This document shows, one piece after another, positions 17,118-25,464 of a stretch of 64,000 nt of DNA (the stretch's first letter is position 1; every line of letters begins with the position of its first letter). The notes under the pieces were generated by a model. The model ran no database searches. It saw only the letters and a list, made by a program, of their open reading frames with translations, and was not told the origin of the DNA. The stretch spans positions 1-64,000 of the forward strand of contig JACZJN010000057.1 in the NCBI GenBank assembly GCA_014860565.1, in the 5' to 3' direction. The DNA is from Bacteroidota bacterium. GTDB taxonomy: Bacteria > Bacteroidota > Ignavibacteria > SZUA-365. A program made the position numbers and the translations under genes.

Positions 17118-18719
17118 ATGCTTCACGCAAGGATACAAATGCGGAAAATCATTACTGCCGCACTTTTCTTCATGTCCGTTCTCATGCTTGGACAGGAAGC
17201 AGCTGCGCAGGGGCAGTTAATGCCTCTGCCGCCGCACAGCAGCACATATACGGGATATTCCCGTGGATTCTGGTTTACGGCACCAACGTCGTTCTTTATC
17301 GAAGGCGTGCGGGCCCCGACGGATGCGAGTGCGTCGGCGGATCAGAATGTTTACATCGTACGTTTTGCCGCAGCGCCTCCCGCGCTCCCGGGCACCTCGA
17401 ACTACACCGTGCTGGGTGAGTGGTACAGCGTCCCCGGCACGAATGTGATTCCCTGCCATATCCTCGTCAACGCAGGTGATTTCATCGGCGTCATGGGACA
17501 TCGCGGAAGCCTGCCTGCCACGAATTTCAATGCGATCAATTCCTACTCCGCAAGCTTCACTCCCGGATACGCAACGAACATTCTCGGGTACCCCACGACG
17601 CTGATTCGCCTGATGTATCAGGACAATATTCTCAATGCCCATGCGCAGAATCCTCCGTTGACCCCGGCGCAGATGCCGCTCGGTACTTCCAGTGGACAGA
17701 TCGGCCGTGTTGAGCTTTATGTCGGACCGCCCTGTGTGATTCCCGACCTCTCATTTGACGTCGACGTTGTCGATGCATCCGGTTTCTCCCTCGGATATAC
17801 TTCGGTGCCATCGAGTATCTGGATCAAGTACGCCGTCCGCTACCCGCAGGGTTCGTCAAACGTCGGCATCACTCTTGAATTCCGCCGCATCGGTGACGCG
17901 AGCCAGATACCGGCCTACGTTGCCACGCTCACCGACGTCAAGCCGGCTGGGCAGAACCTGGTGGCGCAGCAGATGGTTTCCCTGCCCGCATCATTGCAGC
18001 CGGGCTACTACCTGATCAAGCCGATCATTAATTCGATGAATTCCTGCGAGGAATATCAGGATACCGAGCTTCCCGAGGAACTTCTTCTTGTCATTCCCCC
18101 CGGATCGAATCTGTGCAGCGTCTGGCCGGGCGACGTCAATAATGACGATGTCGTCAATTATACCGACCGCAAGGATTTGAATCGGTACATCTACGATGCC
18201 AACCTCCGCAGCTCGTGGCTCGAGGGTCCCGCCCGCTTCCGTTACGACGCGGAGACGAATCCCCTGACCTATATCGAGTGGAGCGAGCAGCCCGGTATTC
18301 CCTGGGAGACACCCGAGGGGTGCTACATGGATACCGACGGCAACGGTTTCATCAACAACTTTGATTACATCGCAATAAAAATGAATTGGCTGCGGACGCA
18401 TGGAGAGGTCGCCGGGAAGCGCGACAGCTTCTCCCCGATGACATTCGACATGGATCAGAACTTCCCGAATCCGTTCAATCCGTCCACAACGATTCAGTAC
18501 AGTGTGCCGGAGCAGAGCCAGGTGAAACTCATTGTAACCGACATGCTCGGTCGCACGATCGCCACGCTTGTGAGCGGGACTGTCGAGGAAGGCGTGCACA
18601 CCGCGACGTTCGATGCCGCGAATCTGAATTCCGGCAGTTACGTCGCAACGATCAGCATGGCCGGCCTGCAGTCGGGACTTTCATTCTCGAAGACCATTAA
18701 AATGGTTCTGAACAAGTAG
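17118..18719 (+). CDS. Secreted dockerin-like protein with T9SS sorting domain
   Basis: 533 residues. A signal peptide covers about residues 8-30 (ending QEAAAQ). The middle (31-330) is beta-rich and not assignable. Residues about 335-430 hold two calcium-loop segments like dockerin repeats, GDVNNDDVVNYTDRKDLNRY and DTDGNGFINNFDYIAIKMNW. The C terminus is a T9SS type A sorting domain: NFPNPFNPSTTIQYSVPE, VTDMLGRTIATLV and LNSGSYVATI. The protein should be secreted across the outer membrane and may be surface-held. ATG 17118 has a strong AGGAGG four bases upstream. A TATAAT at 17052-17057 may be a -10 box. Followed by a strong terminator. Confidence 0.88.
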   Translation: MLHARIQMRKIITAALFFMSVLMLGQEAAAQGQLMPLPPHSSTYTGYSRGFWFTAPTSFFIEGVRAPTDASASADQNVYIVRFAAAPPALPGTSNYTVLGEWYSVPGTNVIPCHILVNAGDFIGVMGHRGSLPATNFNAINSYSASFTPGYATNILGYPTTLIRLMYQDNILNAHAQNPPLTPAQMPLGTSSGQIGRVELYVGPPCVIPDLSFDVDVVDASGFSLGYTSVPSSIWIKYAVRYPQGSSNVGITLEFRRIGDASQIPAYVATLTDVKPAGQNLVAQQMVSLPASLQPGYYLIKPIINSMNSCEEYQDTELPEELLLVIPPGSNLCSVWPGDVNNDDVVNYTDRKDLNRYIYDANLRSSWLEGPARFRYDAETNPLTYIEWSEQPGIPWETPEGCYMDTDGNGFINNFDYIAIKMNWLRTHGEVAGKRDSFSPMTFDMDQNFPNPFNPSTTIQYSVPEQSQVKLIVTDMLGRTIATLVSGTVEEGVHTATFDAANLNSGSYVATISMAGLQSGLSFSKTIKMVLNK

Positions 18720-18738
18720 GCACTTCTTCATATGAAGG

Positions 18739-18771
18739 AAAAAAGGTCCGTCATTCGGCGGACCTTTTTTT
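18739..18771 (+). terminator. Intrinsic terminator after the T9SS cargo gene
   Basis: Stem 18739-18750 (AAAAAAGGTCCG) with 18759-18770, 8-base loop, and T residues from 18765 to 18771. It lies 20 bases past the stop at 18719. Confidence 0.92.
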
Positions 18772-18781
18772 CGACCGTATA

Positions 18782-18809
18782 AAAAAGGCCCACCGATGGG
18801 GGCCTTTTT
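18782..18809 (-). terminator. Intrinsic terminator of tRNA-Gly
   Basis: Stem AAAAAGGCCC (18782-18791) with GGGCCTTTTT (18800-18809). It begins 5 bases beyond the 3' end of the minus-strand tRNA, and the A-run on the plus strand gives the U-run on the transcript. It may also act on the plus strand as a backup. Confidence 0.85.
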
Positions 18810-18813
18810 CATG

Positions 18814-18886
18814 AGCGGGAGACGGGACTCGAACCCGCGACATTCAGCTTGGGAAGCTGACACTCTACCAACTGAGTTACACCCGC
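18814..18886 (-). tRNA. tRNA-Gly (anticodon CCC)
   Basis: A 73-nt cloverleaf on the minus strand. The acceptor begins GCGGGTG, the D arm is ACTC/GAGT with AGTTGGTA in the loop, the anticodon stem is TCAGC/GCTGA around the loop TTCCCAA (anticodon CCC, complement of 18851-18853), and the T arm has loop TTCGAGT. The discriminator is U, usual for glycine. The 3' CCA is not encoded. The acceptor has one apparent T-T mismatch at pair 6:67. It reads GGG codons. Confidence 0.93.
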
Positions 18887-19030
18887 AATACTCCGAAAAT
18901 ATAGACTGTGCGTATGAGACAATCAAGTCCCGCGCCGGATGTCGTCGGGTGCTGGTTTTCTGACGCCGCTGTGGACTGGCATCGCCATATTGCCTATGTT
19001 TGACCAATATTCTCACTGCTCCGGAAAGGC

Positions 19031-21028
19031 ATGACCAGACCCACACTTCGGGAACGTCTCCGCTATCGCAGCGACCAATTCTTCCAGTCCGGTTTCACTC
19101 TTCAGCTCTTCATATCCGCCATCATTGTTCTGGCGGTGATCACGCTGTTTTACATCATCGCGGAAGTCGCCGGCGTGCATCCCGGACCTGATTTCGGAGT
19201 GCAAAGCGGGCAGGAGGACGGTCCCTACTGGCCCTCGGTGCGTCTGTGGTGGGTGATCATGCACGTCATGGAAAGTTACTGGCTGGAGACGGGTACCTTT
19301 TCTCAGATCCTTTCCATTTTCCTGACGCTGTTCAACTTCCTCGTGTTCGCGGCCATCGTCGGTCTCGTTGGTTCACGCATTCAACAGCGTCTCGAGCAGG
19401 TGCGCCGCGGCACATCACGCGTCATCGAGGAGGAGCATATCGTCATCCTCGGTTGGAGCGGGAAGGTGATCCCCATCCTCCACGAACTGCGCGAGGGGCT
19501 CGAAAACCGGAAACAGGTATATGTCATCGCCTCCGAACGACCCATCGACGAAATCGAAACGCGCATGCGCAAGAGCTTTCCCAAGCGGAGCATGCGATCG
19601 CGCTGGGTCATCCGTCAGGGCTCATTGACCGATCTGAAGGATCTGGAACTGCTCGCCATCGACAGGGCCCGCGAGGTGATCATCCTGCGCCAGGACATGG
19701 GGAATGGCAATGACGACGTGCAGGTGGTGAAGACGATCATGGCTGCGGCGCATATCATCGAACGGCGATCGGAAACCGACCTCCCGTATCCCGACCTTAT
19801 CGCTGAAATCGAAGTCGCGTCGTTTGTTCCCCTGGCGATAGCCGCAGCACGGAATGTCCCACTCAGTATCATCCAGCCCTCGGACAACCTGAGCAAGATC
19901 ATTCTGCAGACTGCGCGGCAGGAGGGACTTGTCGACGTGTACAACGAACTGCTTTCGCATCACAGCAACGAATTCCATTTCACCCCGGCAGATGATTTGA
20001 CCGGCTCATCGTGGGAAGATGTCGTCTTTTCCTTCCGTACCGCCATTCCGGTCGGAGTCTTTCGCGATGGGAAACCGTTGCTCGCTCCCGCGGACTCCGG
20101 AAGCGCATTTCAAATTCTTCCCGACGACTGCATCATCGCCGTGGCGCGCACGGAAGCGGATATGCGCAGCACAGGAGTGAGAAAACCCCAAACTCTTCCC
20201 GTTCCGAAATCGGTGGTTGTATCGCTCGAACCCATCCGGAATGTCCTGCTGCTCGGCTGGAATGAGAAGGTGTTTCCCCTCCTCAAGGAATACGCCGCGT
20301 ATGCACGCTCAGCGCGGATGCAGTTCGCGGTAACGCTGGTGAGTCCGGGACTCCCCGCTGGTTTGACCGCTGGGGAAGTCTCTTCTCTCATCGGCACGGA
20401 TGATGAACTCTCGATTCTGCTCCGCAAGGTGGATTACCTGGCTTCGGATGTGGTCGAAGAGTTGGGTCCAGGAAATTTCGATGCGATTATCGTGCTTGAT
20501 GAGGATGTGGATGACGCGCATATCGAGGATGCGGATACCCGCGTCATCATGACGCTGCTTTTGCTGCGGGCGCTGCGCGACCGGGCGGAGAAACTGGGCC
20601 GGCCGTTTCCACCGCAGCAGCAGATCGTGGGCGAGATTTTCAACGTGAGCAACAAAGATCTTGCGGAGTCAACCGGATCGCTGCGCGATGTCATCATCAG
20701 CAATGATCTCGTCAGCAAGATGATCGCGCAGGTTTGCCGTGAACGCCGAACGGAATTTGTTATGCAGGATCTATTCGATGAGGAAGGCAAGGAGATTTAC
20801 CTGAAACCGGCGCTGCGCTATGCCGAGGCAGGCGCCATGGCGAGTTTCGACCAGCTCCTGCTGGCCTCGGTGCGGAAAGGGGAAGTGGCGATCGGGTTCG
20901 CCCGGGGGAATATTCGTGGCGCAGGCAGGGAACTGAAGCTCAATCCTCCGCGCGAGAGCATGCTGCGCATCGATGAGGAACTGCATCTGGTCGTGGTCGC
21001 CGAGAGCGAAACCGATGAGGGATCATGA
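19031..21028 (+). CDS. CASTOR/POLLUX-like ion channel protein with RCK-type domains
   Basis: 665 residues. Two or three membrane segments in the first 125 residues (FISAIIVLAVITLFYII and ILSIFLTLFNFLVFAAIVGL) with a pore-like loop between, then VGSRIQQRLEQVRRGTS and the nucleotide-binding HIVILGWSGKVIPILHEL. A second such repeat, NVLLLGWNEKVFPLLKEY, begins near residue 400. This is the plan of the plant CASTOR/POLLUX (DMI1) family and its bacterial relatives, which conduct cations across the membrane under ligand control. It converges on the TrkA-N potassium channel gene with 20 bases between stops. Start ATG 19031 follows GGAAAGG. Confidence 0.85.
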   Translation: MTRPTLRERLRYRSDQFFQSGFTLQLFISAIIVLAVITLFYIIAEVAGVHPGPDFGVQSGQEDGPYWPSVRLWWVIMHVMESYWLETGTFSQILSIFLTLFNFLVFAAIVGLVGSRIQQRLEQVRRGTSRVIEEEHIVILGWSGKVIPILHELREGLENRKQVYVIASERPIDEIETRMRKSFPKRSMRSRWVIRQGSLTDLKDLELLAIDRAREVIILRQDMGNGNDDVQVVKTIMAAAHIIERRSETDLPYPDLIAEIEVASFVPLAIAAARNVPLSIIQPSDNLSKIILQTARQEGLVDVYNELLSHHSNEFHFTPADDLTGSSWEDVVFSFRTAIPVGVFRDGKPLLAPADSGSAFQILPDDCIIAVARTEADMRSTGVRKPQTLPVPKSVVVSLEPIRNVLLLGWNEKVFPLLKEYAAYARSARMQFAVTLVSPGLPAGLTAGEVSSLIGTDDELSILLRKVDYLASDVVEELGPGNFDAIIVLDEDVDDAHIEDADTRVIMTLLLLRALRDRAEKLGRPFPPQQQIVGEIFNVSNKDLAESTGSLRDVIISNDLVSKMIAQVCRERRTEFVMQDLFDEEGKEIYLKPALRYAEAGAMASFDQLLLASVRKGEVAIGFARGNIRGAGRELKLNPPRESMLRIDEELHLVVVAESETDEGS

Positions 21029-21048
21029 CCGGATCCGTGTCTTCCGCA

Positions 21049-22074
21049 TTATTCCACCTGACCGAGCGCCTGGGCAAGACGGTCGAGATTTTCAGCGATG
21101 CCGATGCAGATGAGCATGCAGCCCGGCGCCAGCCGTGTGTCTGGTGATGGATTGTACTCGAATTCCCCATCGGGGGTGCGGATGGCAAGAACAATGATGT
21201 TCAATCCCGATCTGATATCAGTGTCGCGCAGCTTTTTATTCGCATAACTGCAGGCCTTTGAAACACCGAGTTCCTCGATCTCAAGGCTCTGCGCGGCGTC
21301 ATCGCGGGAGGCGTTGACGACATCCATGAAATTCACCACATGTGGTCGCAGCACCGCGTTGGCAATGTAATGTCCGCCGATTTCGTACGGGGAGATCACT
21401 TTGTCTGCCCCTGCCTGCTGCAGCTTCCGGGCGGATGTGGCATCGCTGGCACGTGCGACGATGCGGATGTCCGAATTCAGGTTTCTCGCGGAAAGCACGA
21501 CGTAGACGTTATCCGCGTTCGTGGGCAGTGTCGCAACGATGGTGGACGCATGATCGATGCGTGCGCGTATAAGCGCCGCATCATCAGTGGCGTTCCCGTC
21601 GACCGCCAGGAACCCCATCGCATCGAGCGCTTCGATCATTTCCTGTGCGCGTTCGATGATCACGAAGTCGACCTTCCGCTCTCGCAGCTGTGAGGCGACT
21701 TGTCGCCCGATGCGTCCGTAGCCGCAGATGATGACATGCTGTTCCAGTTTTGCAATGCTGCGTTCCATCCGCCGCCTCCGTACCGCGAGAGAATTGATGA
21801 AGTATTCGAGGGATTGTCCGACCGCCCACGCCACTGTGCCGATGCCGCCGACGATAAGCAGAATAGTAAAGAGCTTGCCGGGATCACTGAGTGGCGCCAC
21901 TTCGCGGTAGCCCACTGTGCCCAGCGTGATGACGGTCATGTAAAGTGCATCGATGAGCGCGTAGCCTTCTAGCAGCATGTACCCGCCGGTCCCGAGCAGC
22001 AAGAGGGCTGCCATCAGGAACAGGGCATAACGTATTCTGCGGGCGGGGGGTGTCGACACAGGATCCTGCTTCAA
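21049..22074 (-). CDS. Two-TM potassium channel with TrkA-N and TrkA-C domains
   Basis: 341 residues: a first membrane helix (about 15-35), the pore helix and selectivity filter in TVITLGTVGYREV, a second helix (about 68-90), then an RCK module with the NAD-type loop HVIICGYGRIGRQVA and a C-terminal TrkA-C part. It matches MthK-like channels. The filter reads TVGYRE rather than TVGYGD. No in-frame ATG fits the start; the likeliest codon is TTG at 22072-22074, within a small hairpin and without a clear Shine-Dalgarno, so the start is uncertain. It lies 46 bases after the response regulator and may share its operon. Confidence 0.88.
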   Translation of the reverse strand: MKQDPVSTPPARRIRYALFLMAALLLLGTGGYMLLEGYALIDALYMTVITLGTVGYREVAPLSDPGKLFTILLIVGGIGTVAWAVGQSLEYFINSLAVRRRRMERSIAKLEQHVIICGYGRIGRQVASQLRERKVDFVIIERAQEMIEALDAMGFLAVDGNATDDAALIRARIDHASTIVATLPTNADNVYVVLSARNLNSDIRIVARASDATSARKLQQAGADKVISPYEIGGHYIANAVLRPHVVNFMDVVNASRDDAAQSLEIEELGVSKACSYANKKLRDTDIRSGLNIIVLAIRTPDGEFEYNPSPDTRLAPGCMLICIGIAENLDRLAQALGQVE

Positions 22075-22091
22075 TGTTGCTTCAGCAACAT
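22074..22091. promoter_or_regulatory. Small hairpin at the channel gene start
   Basis: A perfect 7-bp stem (22074-22080 with 22085-22091, ATGTTGC and complement) and tetraloop TTCA. On the minus strand it ends at the first base of the proposed TTG start of the potassium channel. It lacks a U-run, so it is not a standard terminator; it could affect initiation. Confidence 0.45.
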
Positions 22092-22120
22092 AAGGGAATT
22101 GCAGGTGTTGTGCACGGAAA

Positions 22121-22798
22121 TCAGCCGACGAATCGGTAGCCAGCGGTATGTACCGTCAGAATGTACCTGGGGTCGGAAGGCTGTGTTTCGATTTTTTTGC
22201 GCAGGGAGAGAATGTAATTGTCCACCGTCCGTGTGGTGGGAAACTGTTCGTACCCCCACACTTCGTCGAGAAGCATGTCGCGCGTGACGACCTCGTTGCG
22301 GTGAATGATGAAAAAGCGCAGAACCTCGAATTCGCGCGCGGTGAGGTCGACCGGCTCCTCGCTGAGACGTACTTCGCGCGTCCGGAGATTAACCCAGAGG
22401 CCGTCGACGGAGAACTCCTCGGGTTCGCGGGTTTCGGGAGCGCGCCGCAGCAGCGCCTTGACCCGGGCCTGCAATTCCCGCACCGAGAACGGCTTGGTCA
22501 TGTAATCGTCCGCTCCCAGTTCCAGACCGAGTACCTTGTCGGTTTCCGAACTCTTGCTTGTAAGCATCAGAATGGGAGAGGACACCTCGTTCGCCCGGAG
22601 ATCGCGGCAGATCTCCTCTCCATTCTTTGAAGGAAGCATCAGATCGAGAATGATCACATCGGGATTCATTTTCCTTGCCTGTTCGTATCCACGGAGGCCG
22701 TCGGATTCGGAATGCACTTCGTAATGCTCGGCACGAAAACAGGCTTCGAGTCCCGTGAGAATGGCGGGGTCGTCTTCGATGATCAATACGGTTTTCAT
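22121..22798 (-). CDS. OmpR/PhoB-type response regulator
   Basis: 225 residues. A receiver domain (1-115) with the acidic pair IIEDDPA, the phospho-acceptor Asp in DVIILDLMLPSKNGE and the KPF switch Lys in DDYMTKPFSVREL; then an OmpR winged helix (about 130-225) with LTAREFEVLRFFIIHRNEVV and TVDNYILSLRKKIE. It should bind DNA on phosphorylation by the histidine kinase encoded just upstream, whose 3' end overlaps its ATG by 4 bases. Target genes unknown; the neighbouring channel gene is one candidate. Confidence 0.97.
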   Translation of the reverse strand: MKTVLIIEDDPAILTGLEACFRAEHYEVHSESDGLRGYEQARKMNPDVIILDLMLPSKNGEEICRDLRANEVSSPILMLTSKSSETDKVLGLELGADDYMTKPFSVRELQARVKALLRRAPETREPEEFSVDGLWVNLRTREVRLSEEPVDLTAREFEVLRFFIIHRNEVVTRDMLLDEVWGYEQFPTTRTVDNYILSLRKKIETQPSDPRYILTVHTAGYRFVG

Positions 22799-25302
22799 GT
22801 TTCCTCCAGGAGATCAAATATCATTCGGAAGGTACTGCCTTCACCGAGTGAGCTTTCAACGGAAACTCTCCCGTGGTGTGCATCAGCAATATGTTTTACG
22901 AGCGAAAGGCCGAGTCCCACTCCACCCAGTTTCTGTACGCTGCCGCTCTGTGAGCGGAAGAACGGCTCGAACAGGTGCGGAATGTCTTCATTCTTAATCC
23001 CGAGGCCATGATCCTCCACTGAAATATGGCACTGACGGCCTTCCACCCCAGTCCTCATTATGATCTGTTTACGATCGCCCGAGTACTTCATGGCGTTGCT
23101 CAACAGGTTGGTGACTGCTTCGATGATGGCATCGGTATCCGCGAGAATGGGCAGTGGTTCACCATGCAGCTCAAGGTGACAGGAAAATCCGCCGATGCGC
23201 AATTGGTAGTCCATCGTCTCGAATGCGTGCTTCGCGATGCGGTTCAATTCGTTGGGGACGAGATTGTACTGCATCATCCCTCTCTCCATGCGCGTGAAGT
23301 CGAGGACGTTGTTGATCAGACGTGCGAGGCGGCCGCATTCTCCCTGAATAATTTCGAGTGAGCGGCGCGCGTCCTCGCTCTCCTGCGGCACCTGGTCCTC
23401 GAGCAGTTCCGCAAACATTTTGATGGAGGTCAGCGGTGTTTTCAAATCGTGGGAGACACCGGACACGAAATACGATTTCATGCGGTTGAGTTCGCGCAGC
23501 TTATCCGTTTCGTGTTTCTGAAGGAGCAATCTCTGCTGCAGCAGCAGCCGCTCGAACTGCAGTCCGGCTTGCACGGTTACTGCGTGAATCAGGTCGATAT
23601 CCTCGAGCGTAAAACGGAGCCCCGATTTTTTTTCCCCGAGAACCAGGAGTCCTACCACCGTGCCGTCTTCCGTTCGGATGGGGAAGATGATTGCAACGCC
23701 ATAACGACTGGCGAACGCCATCTCCGAGTACACGACGTCGGTGTGTGGTTCAACGACATTTTTGTAAACGACAGGCTGGGTCGGAAACTTCCGCAGACGA
23801 TCGGGATGCACCTTGATCGCAGGGTAGCGCCACCGCTCGAATCCCAAACGCTTGAGGACGACAAGGTGGTCCTCACCCTCGGCCACCATAACCATGATGC
23901 CCGCGGGATGCATAAGCGCATTGAGGCCGGAGATGATGACGTCGGCGACGTCTTCGGACTGGACGCTGACGAACACCCGCTCGCTGATGGAACGAAGCGC
24001 TTCGCGGAAGTCGTAGTCGACACGGAAGAAATATCGGTCGATCGTCTTCTGCACCAACCCGCGCGTGGGCATGAACAGCAGCAAATCCAGTGCAAGTGCC
24101 GCGATCGAGATGGTGAAATAAACGGTATTGTTCTGTGCATCGACGAGCCTGATCGTGAAGGCCAGTATGGTTACATACACGATGAGGAGGATCGCGAAAA
24201 CGAGCATGTAGATCGTGCCGCGCTTGAGCAGGACTTCGATATTGAACATGCGATACCGGATGATGCCGATGGCCATGAACGTCGCCGTGACCAACAGGGC
24301 GGCATTCAGGACGATCTCATTCATGTGCATCACTTTGAGGTATTCCCGCATGCTTTCCGGAAGGAACATCTGTGCGTTGCCCGATGTGCTCAGTTGCCAG
24401 GAAATATATGCGATCGTGCTGAGCAGCGTTCCGGTCATCGCCCAGGCGATCTGACGTCGATAGCCGCTGTCACTCTCACGGATGAATTTTGTCGCGAAAA
24501 TTCCCACGGACGCCAGCGCTCCGAGACCCAGGATGGCTTTCGCGGTTGTCATGGCACTGTAATACGCGGGCGCAGCTGAGAAATCAAAGGGCATCGTGGC
24601 CTGGAAAGAGGCGACGAACCCCCAGATGGAGACAGCCACGGGCACGGCATGAAGAATCACCACTCCGAGACGTGGGATGGGACGTGATCGCGGGAACACC
24701 AGGGCAAAGTGCAGCAGGAGGCTCCCGCTGAATGCGTTGCTGAATGGAAAGAGCGCGCGCAGAAGGTGCCCAACACCAAACGGTTCCATCGTGAAGCGCC
24801 CCATGGTGAACGCCATATCACACGCGACAATGACCGCAAGGTAATGGAACTGCAGCGAGGCGGGATCACGCGGCCGCTGTGCGACGACAAACAGTCCGAT
24901 AATGAAAAAGACCGCAATGGCCGACGCCTGCACGACCACCTCGGAAATCGTATAGTACGATCCGAGCGTGATATCAAGAGATTGCAGAGAACCGTTTCTT
25001 CGCACGGTCACTTTCTGTACTACCCCTGTCTGGTATTGATCGATGATCTGTTCCACGTCGACAGCATTACGTATCGGATAGACCGAAATGCTCTCGAGCG
25101 TGTCGCCTACCAGAAACGGCGATCCCTTCATTTTTATGAAGTCGACAACCAGGGTGGTAGTTCCGTCGGCCATTCTGGAGGTCTCGAGATCGACACCGAG
25201 CCCGGCCTTCAGCCGACTTTGCTCCACCCCCAGGACGCACAGCACGAGAAGTGCGAGGTCGAGGAAGAGCAGCAAAAAACTTGGTCGTTTGCGAGACTTC
25301 AT
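22795..25302 (-). CDS. Large sensor histidine kinase: PDZ-like, multi-TM, GAF, HisKA, HATPase
   Basis: 835 residues. After an N-terminal membrane helix (about 9-25) comes an extracytoplasmic stretch of about 110 residues with a PDZ-like look (FLVGDTLESISVYPI, VTVRRNGSLQSLDITLG), then about seven to eight membrane helices (about 135-410), a GAF-like domain (about 440-590, IIFPIRTEDGTVVGLLVLGE), and the kinase core: His618 in VSHDLKTPLTS, N box LSNAMKYSG, G1 VEDHGLGI and G2 GGVGLGLSLVKHI. It phosphorylates the response regulator downstream (4-base overlap). The signal is unknown. Confidence 0.9.
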   Translation of the reverse strand: MKSRKRPSFLLLFLDLALLVLCVLGVEQSRLKAGLGVDLETSRMADGTTTLVVDFIKMKGSPFLVGDTLESISVYPIRNAVDVEQIIDQYQTGVVQKVTVRRNGSLQSLDITLGSYYTISEVVVQASAIAVFFIIGLFVVAQRPRDPASLQFHYLAVIVACDMAFTMGRFTMEPFGVGHLLRALFPFSNAFSGSLLLHFALVFPRSRPIPRLGVVILHAVPVAVSIWGFVASFQATMPFDFSAAPAYYSAMTTAKAILGLGALASVGIFATKFIRESDSGYRRQIAWAMTGTLLSTIAYISWQLSTSGNAQMFLPESMREYLKVMHMNEIVLNAALLVTATFMAIGIIRYRMFNIEVLLKRGTIYMLVFAILLIVYVTILAFTIRLVDAQNNTVYFTISIAALALDLLLFMPTRGLVQKTIDRYFFRVDYDFREALRSISERVFVSVQSEDVADVIISGLNALMHPAGIMVMVAEGEDHLVVLKRLGFERWRYPAIKVHPDRLRKFPTQPVVYKNVVEPHTDVVYSEMAFASRYGVAIIFPIRTEDGTVVGLLVLGEKKSGLRFTLEDIDLIHAVTVQAGLQFERLLLQQRLLLQKHETDKLRELNRMKSYFVSGVSHDLKTPLTSIKMFAELLEDQVPQESEDARRSLEIIQGECGRLARLINNVLDFTRMERGMMQYNLVPNELNRIAKHAFETMDYQLRIGGFSCHLELHGEPLPILADTDAIIEAVTNLLSNAMKYSGDRKQIIMRTGVEGRQCHISVEDHGLGIKNEDIPHLFEPFFRSQSGSVQKLGGVGLGLSLVKHIADAHHGRVSVESSLGEGSTFRMIFDLLEET

Positions 25303-25390
25303 ACCTGTTCCTGGATCGAGGGGTATTCAGGAGTATCGGACGTTATGATGGTGTTTCTGCGGGAAAGTATTGGAAATAGTGCAATAAAGC

Positions 25391-25422
25391 AACGGACAAT
25401 CGTCCGAAGACGATTGTCCGTT
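25391..25422 (-). terminator. Intrinsic terminator of the 5'-nucleotidase gene
   Basis: A perfect 14-bp stem (25391-25404 with 25409-25422) with a CGAA loop, 43 bases past the minus-strand stop at 25465; the transcript then continues GCUUUAUU. The stem is long enough to act in both directions. Confidence 0.85.
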
Positions 25423-25464
25423 GTCGCGGTTGGTTTTGCAGCGTGCATGGTTGCGTGTTCAGTG

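Larger units (their letters stand above)
18720..19030. other. Non-protein-coding stretch with terminators and a tRNA
   Basis: This 311-base stretch holds two intrinsic terminators and tRNA-Gly on the minus strand, described separately. The remaining 18887-19030 must contain the promoter for the tRNA (minus) and perhaps for the channel gene (plus); I see no promoter I would stand behind. Confidence 0.6.
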
